From: Coemansia sp. RSA 922
Taxonomy: Eukaryota; Kickxellomycota; Kickxellomycetes; Kickxellales; Kickxellaceae
Direction of reading: 5' to 3'
Assembly: GCA_027577415.1 (NCBI GenBank)
Contig: JANBQS010000534.1
Span: forward strand, 1-15,807
DNA: 15,807 bases
This document shows positions 1-7,687 of this stretch, piece after piece. Numbering within the stretch: position 1 is the stretch's first letter; every line of letters begins with the position of its first letter. The notes below the pieces were generated by a model that saw nothing but the letters and a program-made list of their open reading frames with translations, made no database searches and was not told the DNA's origin. The position numbers and the translations under genes are program-made.

Positions 1-177
1 AGAAAAAGTGTGGTCAAAGACAAATATGTGTTTAGTGAATGTGTCGTGGAGTTGTAGGATATCAGGTATTTTATATGCCGGAGACTAGGGCAGTTGTTGA
101 ACGTTGCTCTGACATAAAACTCTATAGGCAATAACAACATTATGTACAATGTGAAACAATGCATGTGAGACAATTGA

Positions 178-186
178 TATATAAAG
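178..186 (+). promoter_or_regulatory. Candidate TATA box for the Argonaute gene
   Basis: TATATAAAG lies about 350 bp before the Argonaute ATG. This is a long leader, and makes sense only if transcription starts far upstream, for example with an intron in the 5' UTR. Strings like this occur by chance in AT-rich DNA, so the assignment is weak. Confidence 0.25.
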
Positions 187-400
187 TTCTTTGTCTATTG
201 GCGTGAATGGATGTATCTGCTTATACCGTGTGCGACTCTAATAAATAGAGGGTATGCAAATAATCCAGCATGGCAAAGGCAAAATGTGGCAGATGCTATG
301 TAAGTATCTGGCCGATTAATACACTTGATCTTCTTATCGGAATCTAATAGGTGAATAATTTAAATACACAATTTTTGCATAGTACGCAATAGGGCCCAAC

Positions 401-406
401 CACGTG
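401..406. promoter_or_regulatory. CACGTG E-box upstream of AGO
   Basis: The palindromic bHLH site CACGTG sits in the context ACCACGTGACC, 133 bp before the Argonaute start. The same core occurs twice in the sorting-nexin promoter (7012-7017 and 7058-7063). In fungi such sites are bound by Cbf1-type or other bHLH factors; that they function here is inference. Confidence 0.4.
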
Positions 407-538
407 ACCTATATGCAATACTTTTGTCAAATCTCAAATGGGGGTAAATAGCCCCAAAAAAATTCATGGTAAAAATAATAAACAGATAATTAATTTTTTT
501 TTTTCTATTCTTTTTAACATCGCCACTCAGTATTATCG

Positions 539-3070
539 ATGGAGCCGCCGCCTTTCAACGAAGAGTTGAGCAAATACCCACCACAACCCAAGGACAGCGG
601 ACAAAATGCCGATACCCAAGTACAGACCAATTACAGTCGCGTAGAGCTTTCAGCGAAGCACTTGTACGTATACCAAGTATCGATCGTCAACTTGGATGCA
701 CACAGCAGTACACGGGGCCAAGGCGGAGACCAACAAGCAACCGATCCCCTAGTTCGTAGCGAGATATTTGACAAAGCACGGTCTAATTCGGTACTATCCA
801 AAAAGTACATCTACTTTGATGGCAAGGATTACGCGTACTCGCCCAAATCTCTACACAAACACTGGTCCGAGACGTCGACGGATGAGTTGAAGATTACGTT
901 TGCGCATTCGTCAGTTTTACTCGAGTTTCCATGCCAGTTCGAGGTGAAAGTCCGGGCGTTGCGTAAATACGATACCAAAGAGCTACAGAGGTATTGCAAT
1001 GGCGATACTAGCGTTCCAGACTCTTATATCCAAGGGTTTATGTACGCTATTGATGCTATTGTTAGGAGCTGCCCCAAGCCGCAGTTCGAGGACCTGAGTG
1101 GCCGGTATCTCAGTAATCATAGGCCTGTGGTTACTCCGTGGGGGTACGATATTTGGTGGGAGTATCGGCTGACTATGCGACCAGGTCAAGGCTCGTTATT
1201 TGTGAATATCGGCGCGAAATCCGTACCTGTCATCAACGTGACTACGAATCTGGCTGAGCTGAGCCGGTTGTTTTTCGAAAAGAAGATCGCAATGCTTCAA
1301 CGCAAAAACAAGTGCGGTTTGGAGTTCAAGGACTGGGCGAGTTTCGAACCCGTAGTACGAGGTCTCCAAATTGTGGAGGGCGAGTCCCTGGTCGGTTTAT
1401 CGGGATTGTCAACTATGAGTGCGGCGCAAATGACTGTTGACGGCGAATCACTGGCATTGTATTATCGTCGTAAATTTGGTCAAGATATTGGCGACCCTTC
1501 GATACCCTGCGCAATAACTGTAGACAAGCGACCTATACCTTTGTCGCTCTGCTTGCTACCAGCCGGTACGCGGCAGATACAAGCTGTGGTTGGAGCTTGG
1601 CAGCGTGATGATTTTTTCAAATCTAGCGCAATACCACCCGAACATCGACAATCCGTACTATCTCATGGTATGCGGCTCTTGGCGCAGGAGAGTAAGGATT
1701 TAAAGGCGTTTGGCATTAAAATTACTCCCACACTGGAAAACGTCAGTGCCAGGGTGTTCGACCCGCCACGCGTTATTTTGCGCAAGCACACGGCCAAGAC
1801 TACGGCGGAGATGCACGAGGGTCGTTGGGAGATGGCTGGAAAGCGGGTCGTCGAGTCATCGCAGTTGCGGTCCTGGTCAGTGCTTGTATTCGGACACCAA
1901 ATGGGGATGCCACCAGCCCTATTGCGTACGTTTATCAACCAGTATGTCAAGATCTGCGTAGAGCTGGGTATTGATATTCAGCAAACATCGCCGCCGGTCA
2001 AATACGCTACAGCGTGGAACGACATCGAAAAGGTGATGACTGAGGCCAAGCAACTGTCCGAGTCTCATGGCGACCGGTCGCAACTGGTGCTTTGCATTCT
2101 GCCGTTCAACTCGGTGTCCTTGTACGGCGAGATTAAGCGGGTGGCTATGACCGTCGTCGGCGTGCAGACGCAGTGCGTGCAGTCCAGCAATGTTCGGTCG
2201 CATAACCCCAAATTGCTGACTTCTATTGCGCTCAAGATGAACGTCAAATTGGGCGGATTCACTGCCGACCTCCATACAGACGACTTGCCAGGATTGAGCC
2301 AAATACCGACCATGATCTTATCAGCGGACGTCAATCATACGACTGAGGCCGGTGGGATGTCGGTCGCTGCGATACTATCGTCGACTGACGCCCAGGCGCG
2401 TAGATTTGCTGGCACCGTATTGCAGCACCCGCAGCGTATGGAGTATATCGAGAACTTTGACACTATTATCCGACAGTCTCTACGCCTCTTCCATCAGTCC
2501 ACAGGGGGACTTAAGCCGCAGTGTATTATCTACTATAGGGACGGCGTCAATGATGCGCAGATGCAGGCGGTTAAGCAAATAGAACTGGCGGCTATTTACC
2601 GCGGCTGCCAACTCGTTGACCCAGAGTACCGGCCACTTGTTACTTTGGTGTTGATCCGCAAAAGACACCACTCTAGGTTCCTCTTGGATAGAGGTAACTG
2701 CGAGCCTGGGACTTGTGTCTCGGGGGGCGTGGTCAGTCCCGCGGTGTTTAGCTTCTATTTGCTCGCGCATCGGTCGCCATTCGGGGTGTCAAAACCAGCG
2801 TACTATTTGGTTCTTCACGATGATTGTAGGTTCGATGCGGAGGAACTCAAAAGACTGACGTATAACCTGAGCTACATGTATCCGATAGTCACGCGTTCTG
2901 TTACTATGCCAGCATCATTATACTACGCACATAGACTGACTGGAAAGGGACGGTTGCAGCTGAGTCGGGCATTCAACACACTACCTTATTTTACTAAAAC
3001 GCCTGACAAGGAGCTGCCATTTTTGGTTCCAGTGCATGAGGCACTTCGAGATACGATGTATTTCATGTAA
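539..3070 (+). CDS. AGO: Argonaute protein (RNA-silencing endonuclease, slicer-competent)
   Basis: An 843-aa, intron-free eukaryotic Argonaute that binds a small guide RNA and silences or cleaves complementary RNA. Order of parts: short N-terminal tail (1-29), N domain and linker 1 (about 30-245), PAZ (about 255-346), linker 2, MID (about 443-570) and PIWI (about 590-830). In MID the guide 5'-phosphate pocket is intact: Y529, K533, Q545, K566 and K570. In PIWI the full catalytic tetrad is visible: D597 in ADVNH, E635 in the QRMEYI glutamate finger, D668 in YYRDGV and H798 in LYYAH. Also present are RKRHH (about 707-711) and a terminal MYFM resembling the MYFA end of animal AGOs. The length is typical and both ends look complete; the ATG at 539 follows a T-rich leader. 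The presence of all four catalytic residues predicts slicing activity. No Dicer or RNA-dependent RNA polymerase gene is in the window. The gene converges on the sorting-nexin gene with 9 bp between stops. Confidence 0.97.
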   Translation: MEPPPFNEELSKYPPQPKDSGQNADTQVQTNYSRVELSAKHLYVYQVSIVNLDAHSSTRGQGGDQQATDPLVRSEIFDKARSNSVLSKKYIYFDGKDYAYSPKSLHKHWSETSTDELKITFAHSSVLLEFPCQFEVKVRALRKYDTKELQRYCNGDTSVPDSYIQGFMYAIDAIVRSCPKPQFEDLSGRYLSNHRPVVTPWGYDIWWEYRLTMRPGQGSLFVNIGAKSVPVINVTTNLAELSRLFFEKKIAMLQRKNKCGLEFKDWASFEPVVRGLQIVEGESLVGLSGLSTMSAAQMTVDGESLALYYRRKFGQDIGDPSIPCAITVDKRPIPLSLCLLPAGTRQIQAVVGAWQRDDFFKSSAIPPEHRQSVLSHGMRLLAQESKDLKAFGIKITPTLENVSARVFDPPRVILRKHTAKTTAEMHEGRWEMAGKRVVESSQLRSWSVLVFGHQMGMPPALLRTFINQYVKICVELGIDIQQTSPPVKYATAWNDIEKVMTEAKQLSESHGDRSQLVLCILPFNSVSLYGEIKRVAMTVVGVQTQCVQSSNVRSHNPKLLTSIALKMNVKLGGFTADLHTDDLPGLSQIPTMILSADVNHTTEAGGMSVAAILSSTDAQARRFAGTVLQHPQRMEYIENFDTIIRQSLRLFHQSTGGLKPQCIIYYRDGVNDAQMQAVKQIELAAIYRGCQLVDPEYRPLVTLVLIRKRHHSRFLLDRGNCEPGTCVSGGVVSPAVFSFYLLAHRSPFGVSKPAYYLVLHDDCRFDAEELKRLTYNLSYMYPIVTRSVTMPASLYYAHRLTGKGRLQLSRAFNTLPYFTKTPDKELPFLVPVHEALRDTMYFM

Positions 3071-3079
3071 GAAATATAT
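3071..3079. terminator. 9-bp convergent gap shared by AGO and SNX-RGS genes
   Basis: Only GAAATATAT separates the TAA of the Argonaute gene from the TAA of the opposing sorting-nexin gene. There is no room for two 3' UTRs, so each transcript must end inside the other gene and the two mRNAs are complementary at their 3' ends. The AT-rich block (about 3071-3083) may serve as a polyadenylation element in both directions, but I see no AATAAA near it on either strand. Confidence 0.6.
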
Positions 3080-6000
3080 TTATCCAAAGTGTTCCATTTG
3101 GTACTTGACTTCGGGAAACACAGCTACTATGACAGAGTCAAATACCGTCAACATGAGACTGAGATTAGGTTTGCGATACTGCACAGCGTCGATAAGCAAA
3201 GCAGCTCCATCACGAGAGTTCTTACGACCAACCATACCCGCCAACACTCTTGGCACGTACCAGAGTACTTGAGCTCGCGCGCGTTTCTCTGTGTCTGCGA
3301 TCTGCTCCGCTGAGCGATGTTTGAAGCCTTGGAATTTCATCGGAACGCCAGTCGCCAGTGGCCACAAAGTATTACGCAAGTTGGCCAACAGCCCAGTGAG
3401 CTGTGAGTCGGCAAGCACAGAGGTGACAATGTCGCGGATTCTGCGCTCGACAGTACCACCGACTATATGGCGGAGGAGAATAGAGATAGCCTGGCGACGC
3501 AGCCAGTTACGGCGATTCTTCAATCCAAACACCTCGACGAATAGGTCACTCAATGGGTCGATGAAAGCAGTCGCCTCTGCGCCCACTGCCACTACGGGCT
3601 GCTGCATAGCGACCTGGGCGCCTAGCTCTTGGACGATTATCTCGAGCATAGAGTCGGCACCTGTTATGCCGCCAATATCCTCGCCGACAGTCTTGTATAT
3701 CCTTTGCATCCAGCCACCACCCTCGCCCTGAGACTCGAGTCCAGGATCAGGCGGCTCGGCCGAGGAGAGGAAAAGACGCAGCGCCCGGGATCCGCACACC
3801 CTCGGGTCACGCAGCAGACCCTGAATGTAGGTCTCGAGACCCCTGCGGCGAGTATCCACGTCTCTGTTCTGCAGCGACCGCAGCAAAATACCCGGAGTAC
3901 GCGCGGGCAGATCATGGGAGCGCATGATATCGGGGGACTGTGCTTTGAGGTCGCGGTGCAGGGCAAAGAACTCTCGGTACCTGCGCGCCACCACCCAGCC
4001 AGTCGGCGCATGGCGGGACCCAGGCGCAGCATGCTCGGGCGGCAGGCTCTGCTGCATTTCGATCAGATACACGACGTGTCCTTCTTCGCCCTCGGCTGCG
4101 ATGGCCCGCGGAATATGCACCCGCGTGCGGTGCGGCGTCAATACGTGGTCGAGGGCGCAGCGCTCGTACACACGCTGCTGCTCGGCGCCGGCCAGTGCCT
4201 CGCGTCGTAGGTCGCGGTACGACGCGCGCAGTACGCGCTGCTCGTGTGCGCGGTGGCGGGACGCAGCCTGCCGCATCAGCGCCCGCACGATCGCCATCTG
4301 ATGCGTGGTCCTCGACACAGTCCGCTCCACTAGCGATAGCCGCTCGTCCAGGAACAGATCGCCCGGGGACGGCGTCACTACGGCCCGCCCAATCACCAGG
4401 GCCTCGGCCTCGTCGCCGCTACTCTCCACCTCGTCCGATCTGTCTGACTCGCTGTCGGTCGCCTCTATAGGCTCCAATTGCAATGTGTCGCTGCTGGGCT
4501 CGCCCAGTCCAATCGATCTCAGCGATGCGCTGAGCCGCCGCACTTCTGACCGCCCCACACGCACAGACCGCCTCCTCTGCACCACTGGCTCAGGGACTGG
4601 CTCGGGGACCGGCTCGCTGTGAGTCAGGACTTGCGTGCCCCGAGCTTCCGACGTATCGGTGCTGACTAGCGGCGCCTCGGGCCGTCCCCGCATGCCAGCA
4701 AACGTCCACGCGCGGGTCTGCGGCTTAGGCTTTGGCAATGACTTACTAGGCGTCGTAGCTGGAGGCGCTGAGCAAGACGATTCAGCAGACACCGAGCGCC
4801 TACTAATAGACTCAGCGACAGTGCGTACTAGGGAGAGTTTCCGCGGCGCAGGCTGCCCACTATCGGGCTCGGATCTAGCAACTGAGCTGGGCCTACGTAT
4901 CCGTGGGAGCGACAATCGGCGGCTATCGGGAGCTGCAAATAGCGATGCTTCCAAGTGGTCTTGTCTGGGCGTGACATAATATTCTTTGAGAAACCTCGTG
5001 TACAGAGCGCTTCTCAGAAACGGCGGGAACTCTGCCTGCTCCATGTGTCTAAACACCGATACTTGTACAAGACAGATTAGGTCGAATGCCTCTGCACACA
5101 CAGCCTCGGTCATTTTCTCGGCATCCAGCTCCAGTGATGCCTTGAGCCGGTACGGTTTGAGACACCGCTGCACATGAGATACTGCCGCCTCCACGTCACT
5201 GCCCAGTGCTGCTAGTTCGTCGACGCGCAAGGTAAAGTAGGTTTTCCACAATGAGCCAAGCACACTAGGCAGCATCTCTGCAATGGATGCCTGGCGGACG
5301 CCCTCGACGTTGACCCAGAATTCGAGGATGAACCGGTGCCCAATCAGATCCATGTACTCGGCAAACGCAGACAACGACGATACGTTCGTCAAGATCTCGT
5401 GCAGAGTAAACTGGGGCGGCCCCAGCTTTGAGGGATCGTCTCGATGCTCATAATACGTCGACGCACGCGACAAATTGTTTGCCATTGGCACTTTCCCTTG
5501 CCTAGCCGTCACAGGAACCCGACTATCTACCGTGCTGAATGGCGATATCACAGATGACGCCGAGTTGCCACGCCGCCTACTGGTCGTCTGCTCTTCGCGC
5601 AAGGACTCTAGGCGTCTTTCAGCCTTTTTCTTGGCCACATACAGTCTATTAATATAGACTATTATATCGCGCACCCGTTGTCCATGGACAATATCGTCTT
5701 TGCTCTGACCCATGATCAAGATACGTCGCTTACGGATCTGAGCCAAAATATCTTCGCGGATACGCGCCAGCTCCAAACTATCAGAGCACTCGTCGATAGT
5801 ACTCATAAACTGCTCATACGTACGCACATTGGAAGGATCGCCCATAGCAAGGTCTCCTTCGTCCAACTCTTCAGTCTCGTCCAGTGGCAATGTTACGTCT
5901 TCGTCTTCTGGTATGCCGCGTGCTTGTCGGTCTAGTGCGTCTCTTAGTTCATTGACCATATGCTGCTCGCGGATCAGTTTCTCTAATTGCCCGTCCAATA

Positions 6001-6925
6001 GCTGGTTAATCGTATCAGGCTCTGCGATACTAAGTACCAAGGGCGCTAACAATGCGCCGTTAAGCAACTCGCGTACCAATACTCGGTGGGCCGCGAACGA
6101 CGACTGATCGGGACCCAGGACCAATGGCAATATCAGATCGACTACTCGGCGTATATGAGCCATTACCAGTTTCTTTTCAGTCAGCTTGGCTTGGTCATCC
6201 GCCTCATCGTCGGAGCTGCGTAGCGAGTGTAGTGCGAGATGCCATTTAGCTCCGGGCATTGCCGCATAAGACTGCTCGACACGTCGCCGATGTACATTAT
6301 CAGCCGGCGCCAAACTACCTCCAGGCGATAATGGTTCTTCACTGACATCCTGTACCTCGCGAATAGCTCTAATATGTGCTGTAACGACGGGCAGAATCTG
6401 TCCAACGACAAACTCTGACATATCAATTTTACCCCTCACTCTTTCAGCTACACTCTCTAGGGCCTGCCCGATCTGAGTAAAAACACATCTAGGAAACGAC
6501 GAGTCCGCTGATAGATCACGGAACCAGTCTTGCACAAAATCACGTACTACCAGCCCCAAAAGACTGGCCAGCTCTGACTCTAATTGCTCGTAGTCGCCTC
6601 CCAGAGATATGCGTGGCTGCTCCCACTTTTCGTTATTGAATTCCGTTGGAAACAGAGACATTCCGGGCGTGTCCTTGCCCGTCACTAAAGATGCAAATAG
6701 CAGCCGTGGAATACGTTGCACTGGCGGTTCTAGCGGCAATTCACCGCGTGGGCGTCGTCCATTGCCTTCGGTCGTCTTTAGTTTACGCTCACGTCGACGT
6801 TGGAACCAGTATGATACTAGGACGTTGGTTGCTAGGAGTGTCGTCACTAGTGCGCCAAATACAAAAGGCGCTAGAAATAGGTATCCCAAGGCTACGCGCA
6901 GCCCAGCTACCACTTCCGCATACAT
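3080..6925 (-). CDS. mdm1: Mdm1/SNX-RGS family sorting nexin (TM-PXA-RGS-PX-Nexin_C)
   Basis: A 1281-aa membrane-anchored sorting nexin. In this family (yeast Mdm1, animal SNX13/14/19/25) the N-terminus sits in the ER membrane, PXA and Nexin_C form a lipid-handling module, and PX binds phosphoinositides at the vacuole/lysosome, so the protein tethers organelles. Visible parts: hydrophobic segment (about 8-38) followed by basic RRRERKLK; PXA (about 108-325); acidic stretch (about 340-355); charged helical or coiled-coil segment (about 370-450); RGS (about 506-650, opening PPQFTLHEIL); low-complexity Ser/Pro/Arg linker (about 660-860) with an EPVPEPVPEPV repeat; PX (about 925-1045) with the phosphoinositide-loop motif RRYREF at 981-986; Nexin_C (about 1128-1272) with LKNRRNWLRRQ, GGTVERRIRD and VGRKNSRDGA. 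The linker DNA (about 4200-4800) is clearly more GC-rich than its surroundings. No intron interrupts the frame. It is divergent to the small coiled-coil gene and convergent to AGO. Confidence 0.93.
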   Translation of the reverse strand: MYAEVVAGLRVALGYLFLAPFVFGALVTTLLATNVLVSYWFQRRRERKLKTTEGNGRRPRGELPLEPPVQRIPRLLFASLVTGKDTPGMSLFPTEFNNEKWEQPRISLGGDYEQLESELASLLGLVVRDFVQDWFRDLSADSSFPRCVFTQIGQALESVAERVRGKIDMSEFVVGQILPVVTAHIRAIREVQDVSEEPLSPGGSLAPADNVHRRRVEQSYAAMPGAKWHLALHSLRSSDDEADDQAKLTEKKLVMAHIRRVVDLILPLVLGPDQSSFAAHRVLVRELLNGALLAPLVLSIAEPDTINQLLDGQLEKLIREQHMVNELRDALDRQARGIPEDEDVTLPLDETEELDEGDLAMGDPSNVRTYEQFMSTIDECSDSLELARIREDILAQIRKRRILIMGQSKDDIVHGQRVRDIIVYINRLYVAKKKAERRLESLREEQTTSRRRGNSASSVISPFSTVDSRVPVTARQGKVPMANNLSRASTYYEHRDDPSKLGPPQFTLHEILTNVSSLSAFAEYMDLIGHRFILEFWVNVEGVRQASIAEMLPSVLGSLWKTYFTLRVDELAALGSDVEAAVSHVQRCLKPYRLKASLELDAEKMTEAVCAEAFDLICLVQVSVFRHMEQAEFPPFLRSALYTRFLKEYYVTPRQDHLEASLFAAPDSRRLSLPRIRRPSSVARSEPDSGQPAPRKLSLVRTVAESISRRSVSAESSCSAPPATTPSKSLPKPKPQTRAWTFAGMRGRPEAPLVSTDTSEARGTQVLTHSEPVPEPVPEPVVQRRRSVRVGRSEVRRLSASLRSIGLGEPSSDTLQLEPIEATDSESDRSDEVESSGDEAEALVIGRAVVTPSPGDLFLDERLSLVERTVSRTTHQMAIVRALMRQAASRHRAHEQRVLRASYRDLRREALAGAEQQRVYERCALDHVLTPHRTRVHIPRAIAAEGEEGHVVYLIEMQQSLPPEHAAPGSRHAPTGWVVARRYREFFALHRDLKAQSPDIMRSHDLPARTPGILLRSLQNRDVDTRRRGLETYIQGLLRDPRVCGSRALRLFLSSAEPPDPGLESQGEGGGWMQRIYKTVGEDIGGITGADSMLEIIVQELGAQVAMQQPVVAVGAEATAFIDPLSDLFVEVFGLKNRRNWLRRQAISILLRHIVGGTVERRIRDIVTSVLADSQLTGLLANLRNTLWPLATGVPMKFQGFKHRSAEQIADTEKRARAQVLWYVPRVLAGMVGRKNSRDGAALLIDAVQYRKPNLSLMLTVFDSVIVAVFPEVKYQMEHFG

Positions 6926-7011
6926 TGCAAGAAATAAAGTATAAATGCAAAAAAAAATAATAATAACGAAATTAAATAGATTGAAGAAGAAAATAACAAA
7001 ATCATCAACAA

Positions 7012-7017
7012 CACGTG
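7012..7017. promoter_or_regulatory. CACGTG E-box 1 in divergent promoter
   Basis: A palindromic CACGTG in the context AACACGTGCTGG, 87 bp upstream of the sorting-nexin ATG and 275 bp upstream of the coiled-coil ATG. It is a candidate bHLH site. Confidence 0.4.
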
Positions 7018-7043
7018 CTGGCCAAATCCGGACGATACGATTG

Positions 7044-7117
7044 AGGCGCAGCTACGTCACGTGTAGTGCATCCCTCCTCTGAGTACTATTGTTGACAATA
7101 GATGAGGAGCTGCGCCT
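7044..7117. repeat. Nested inverted repeat enclosing an E-box
   Basis: The arms AGGCGCAGCT (7044-7053) and AGCTGCGCCT (7108-7117) are perfect 10-bp reverse complements. Inside them CTCCTC (7074-7079) pairs with GAGGAG (7104-7109, sharing two bases with the outer arm), and at the centre CTATTGT (7086-7092) pairs with ACAATAG (7095-7101) across a 2-nt loop. The segment 7054-7073, which carries a second CACGTG (7058-7063) in ACGTCACGTG, would be looped out. It lies in a shared promoter, so a protein-binding or cruciform role is more likely than an RNA hairpin in a transcript, although neither is shown. Confidence 0.75.
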
Positions 7118-7190
7118 GGAAATAGACCCTGCTCAATGGGCAGACAATAAAAAAAATAAGAGTACTTTTTAGCAGCAACTTTATGACACA

Positions 7191-7198
7191 TATAAAAG
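7191..7198 (+). promoter_or_regulatory. TATA box of the coiled-coil gene
   Basis: TATAAAAG sits 101 bp before the ATG at 7292, a normal distance for a fungal core promoter. A pyrimidine-rich leader (CACTTTCTCAACCC and a later T-run) follows it. Confidence 0.7.
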
Positions 7199-7291
7199 TC
7201 GTTCAGCACTCACTTTCTCAACCCAAAAACCATCATCTCTTCCTCACGTATGCATTCAAAAACTTTTTTTTTTCCTAATAACCATTAAGTA

Positions 7292-7687
7292 ATGCCACTC
7301 CCACCAACGCCCGAAAACATCTTGCACAAAACATTGCATGACCGCTTCTACGCCGCTAAAACTATTGGCGAACGGGCACTGCTCTCTTTAGCCCTACAAG
7401 CATTCTCTGTACTCGTTGAGCAGCGTCGGGAATCTGAATCACGTACTCGCTCCATATTACGCGATATCCAGCACACAGAGTCACAGCTCAGCGAACTGAG
7501 CTCAACATTTGACAGATATTTGCAAGGCTCGAGTAAATACAGTCCAGACGATGCCCGCATGATGGATTCATTGGGCGACAGGCTGACAGGACAAGAGAAT
7601 AGGTTGCGTATGGTTAAAGCAGATTTGGCAGACGCTGAACAACGATTTGCTCAGCTCGTCACTGCTTGGGCAACCACGCGCTTTTGA
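7292..7687 (+). CDS. Small coiled-coil protein of unknown function
   Basis: A 131-aa protein I do not recognise. It has no signal peptide, no membrane segment and no cysteine, which suggests an intracellular protein. The N-terminus is proline-rich (MPLPPTPE); most of the rest (about 17-70 and 88-126) is charged and helix-forming with heptad-like leucine, isoleucine and alanine spacing. A short linker around 75-87 (GSSKYSPDD) lies between, so an antiparallel helical hairpin or two-part coiled coil is likely. Support for a real gene: a good TATA box, an ATG after a T-rich leader, a compact ORF and codon use like the neighbours. The size and shape resemble small subunits of tethering, kinetochore or BLOC-type complexes, but this is resemblance in form only. 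It shares a divergent promoter with the sorting-nexin gene, which may mean co-regulation. Confidence 0.75.
   Translation: MPLPPTPENILHKTLHDRFYAAKTIGERALLSLALQAFSVLVEQRRESESRTRSILRDIQHTESQLSELSSTFDRYLQGSSKYSPDDARMMDSLGDRLTGQENRLRMVKADLADAEQRFAQLVTAWATTRF

Larger units (their letters stand above)
1..538. other. AGO upstream region, no coding sequence supported
   Basis: This AT-rich stretch before the Argonaute gene has no reading frame I would call a gene. It contains a TATA-like string (TATATAAAG, 178-186), a CACGTG E-box (401-406), and a T-run with pyrimidine tract ending in CACTCAG (about 492-530) just before the Argonaute ATG. A short open frame starting at 270 gives ten residues (MAKAKCGRCY) up to a GTAAGT at 300-305 and then stops. 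This could be an upstream ORF, or the start of a 5' leader with an intron from 300 to 530. The evidence for splicing is only the donor-like and acceptor-like strings. Confidence 0.5.
6926..7291. promoter_or_regulatory. Divergent promoter between SNX-RGS and coiled-coil genes
   Basis: These 366 bp serve the sorting-nexin gene leftward and the small coiled-coil gene rightward. On the left is an A-rich block (about 6948-7000), read as a T-rich leader by the leftward gene. In the middle are two CACGTG E-boxes 46 bp apart and a nested inverted repeat (7044-7117). On the right is a TATA box (7191-7198) followed by a pyrimidine-rich leader with a run of about ten T (about 7264-7273). I see no TATA box for the leftward gene. 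Confidence 0.7.

Noticed and set aside
1663..2770. Minus-strand open frames opposite Argonaute
   Set aside because: The + strand encodes a complete conserved MID-PIWI region; the opposite frames have no recognisable features.
3089..6107. Many + strand open frames of 60-193 codons opposite the sorting-nexin gene
   Set aside because: They are shadows of the long, domain-rich minus-strand gene; their sequences are Arg/Ser/Cys-rich and without known motifs.
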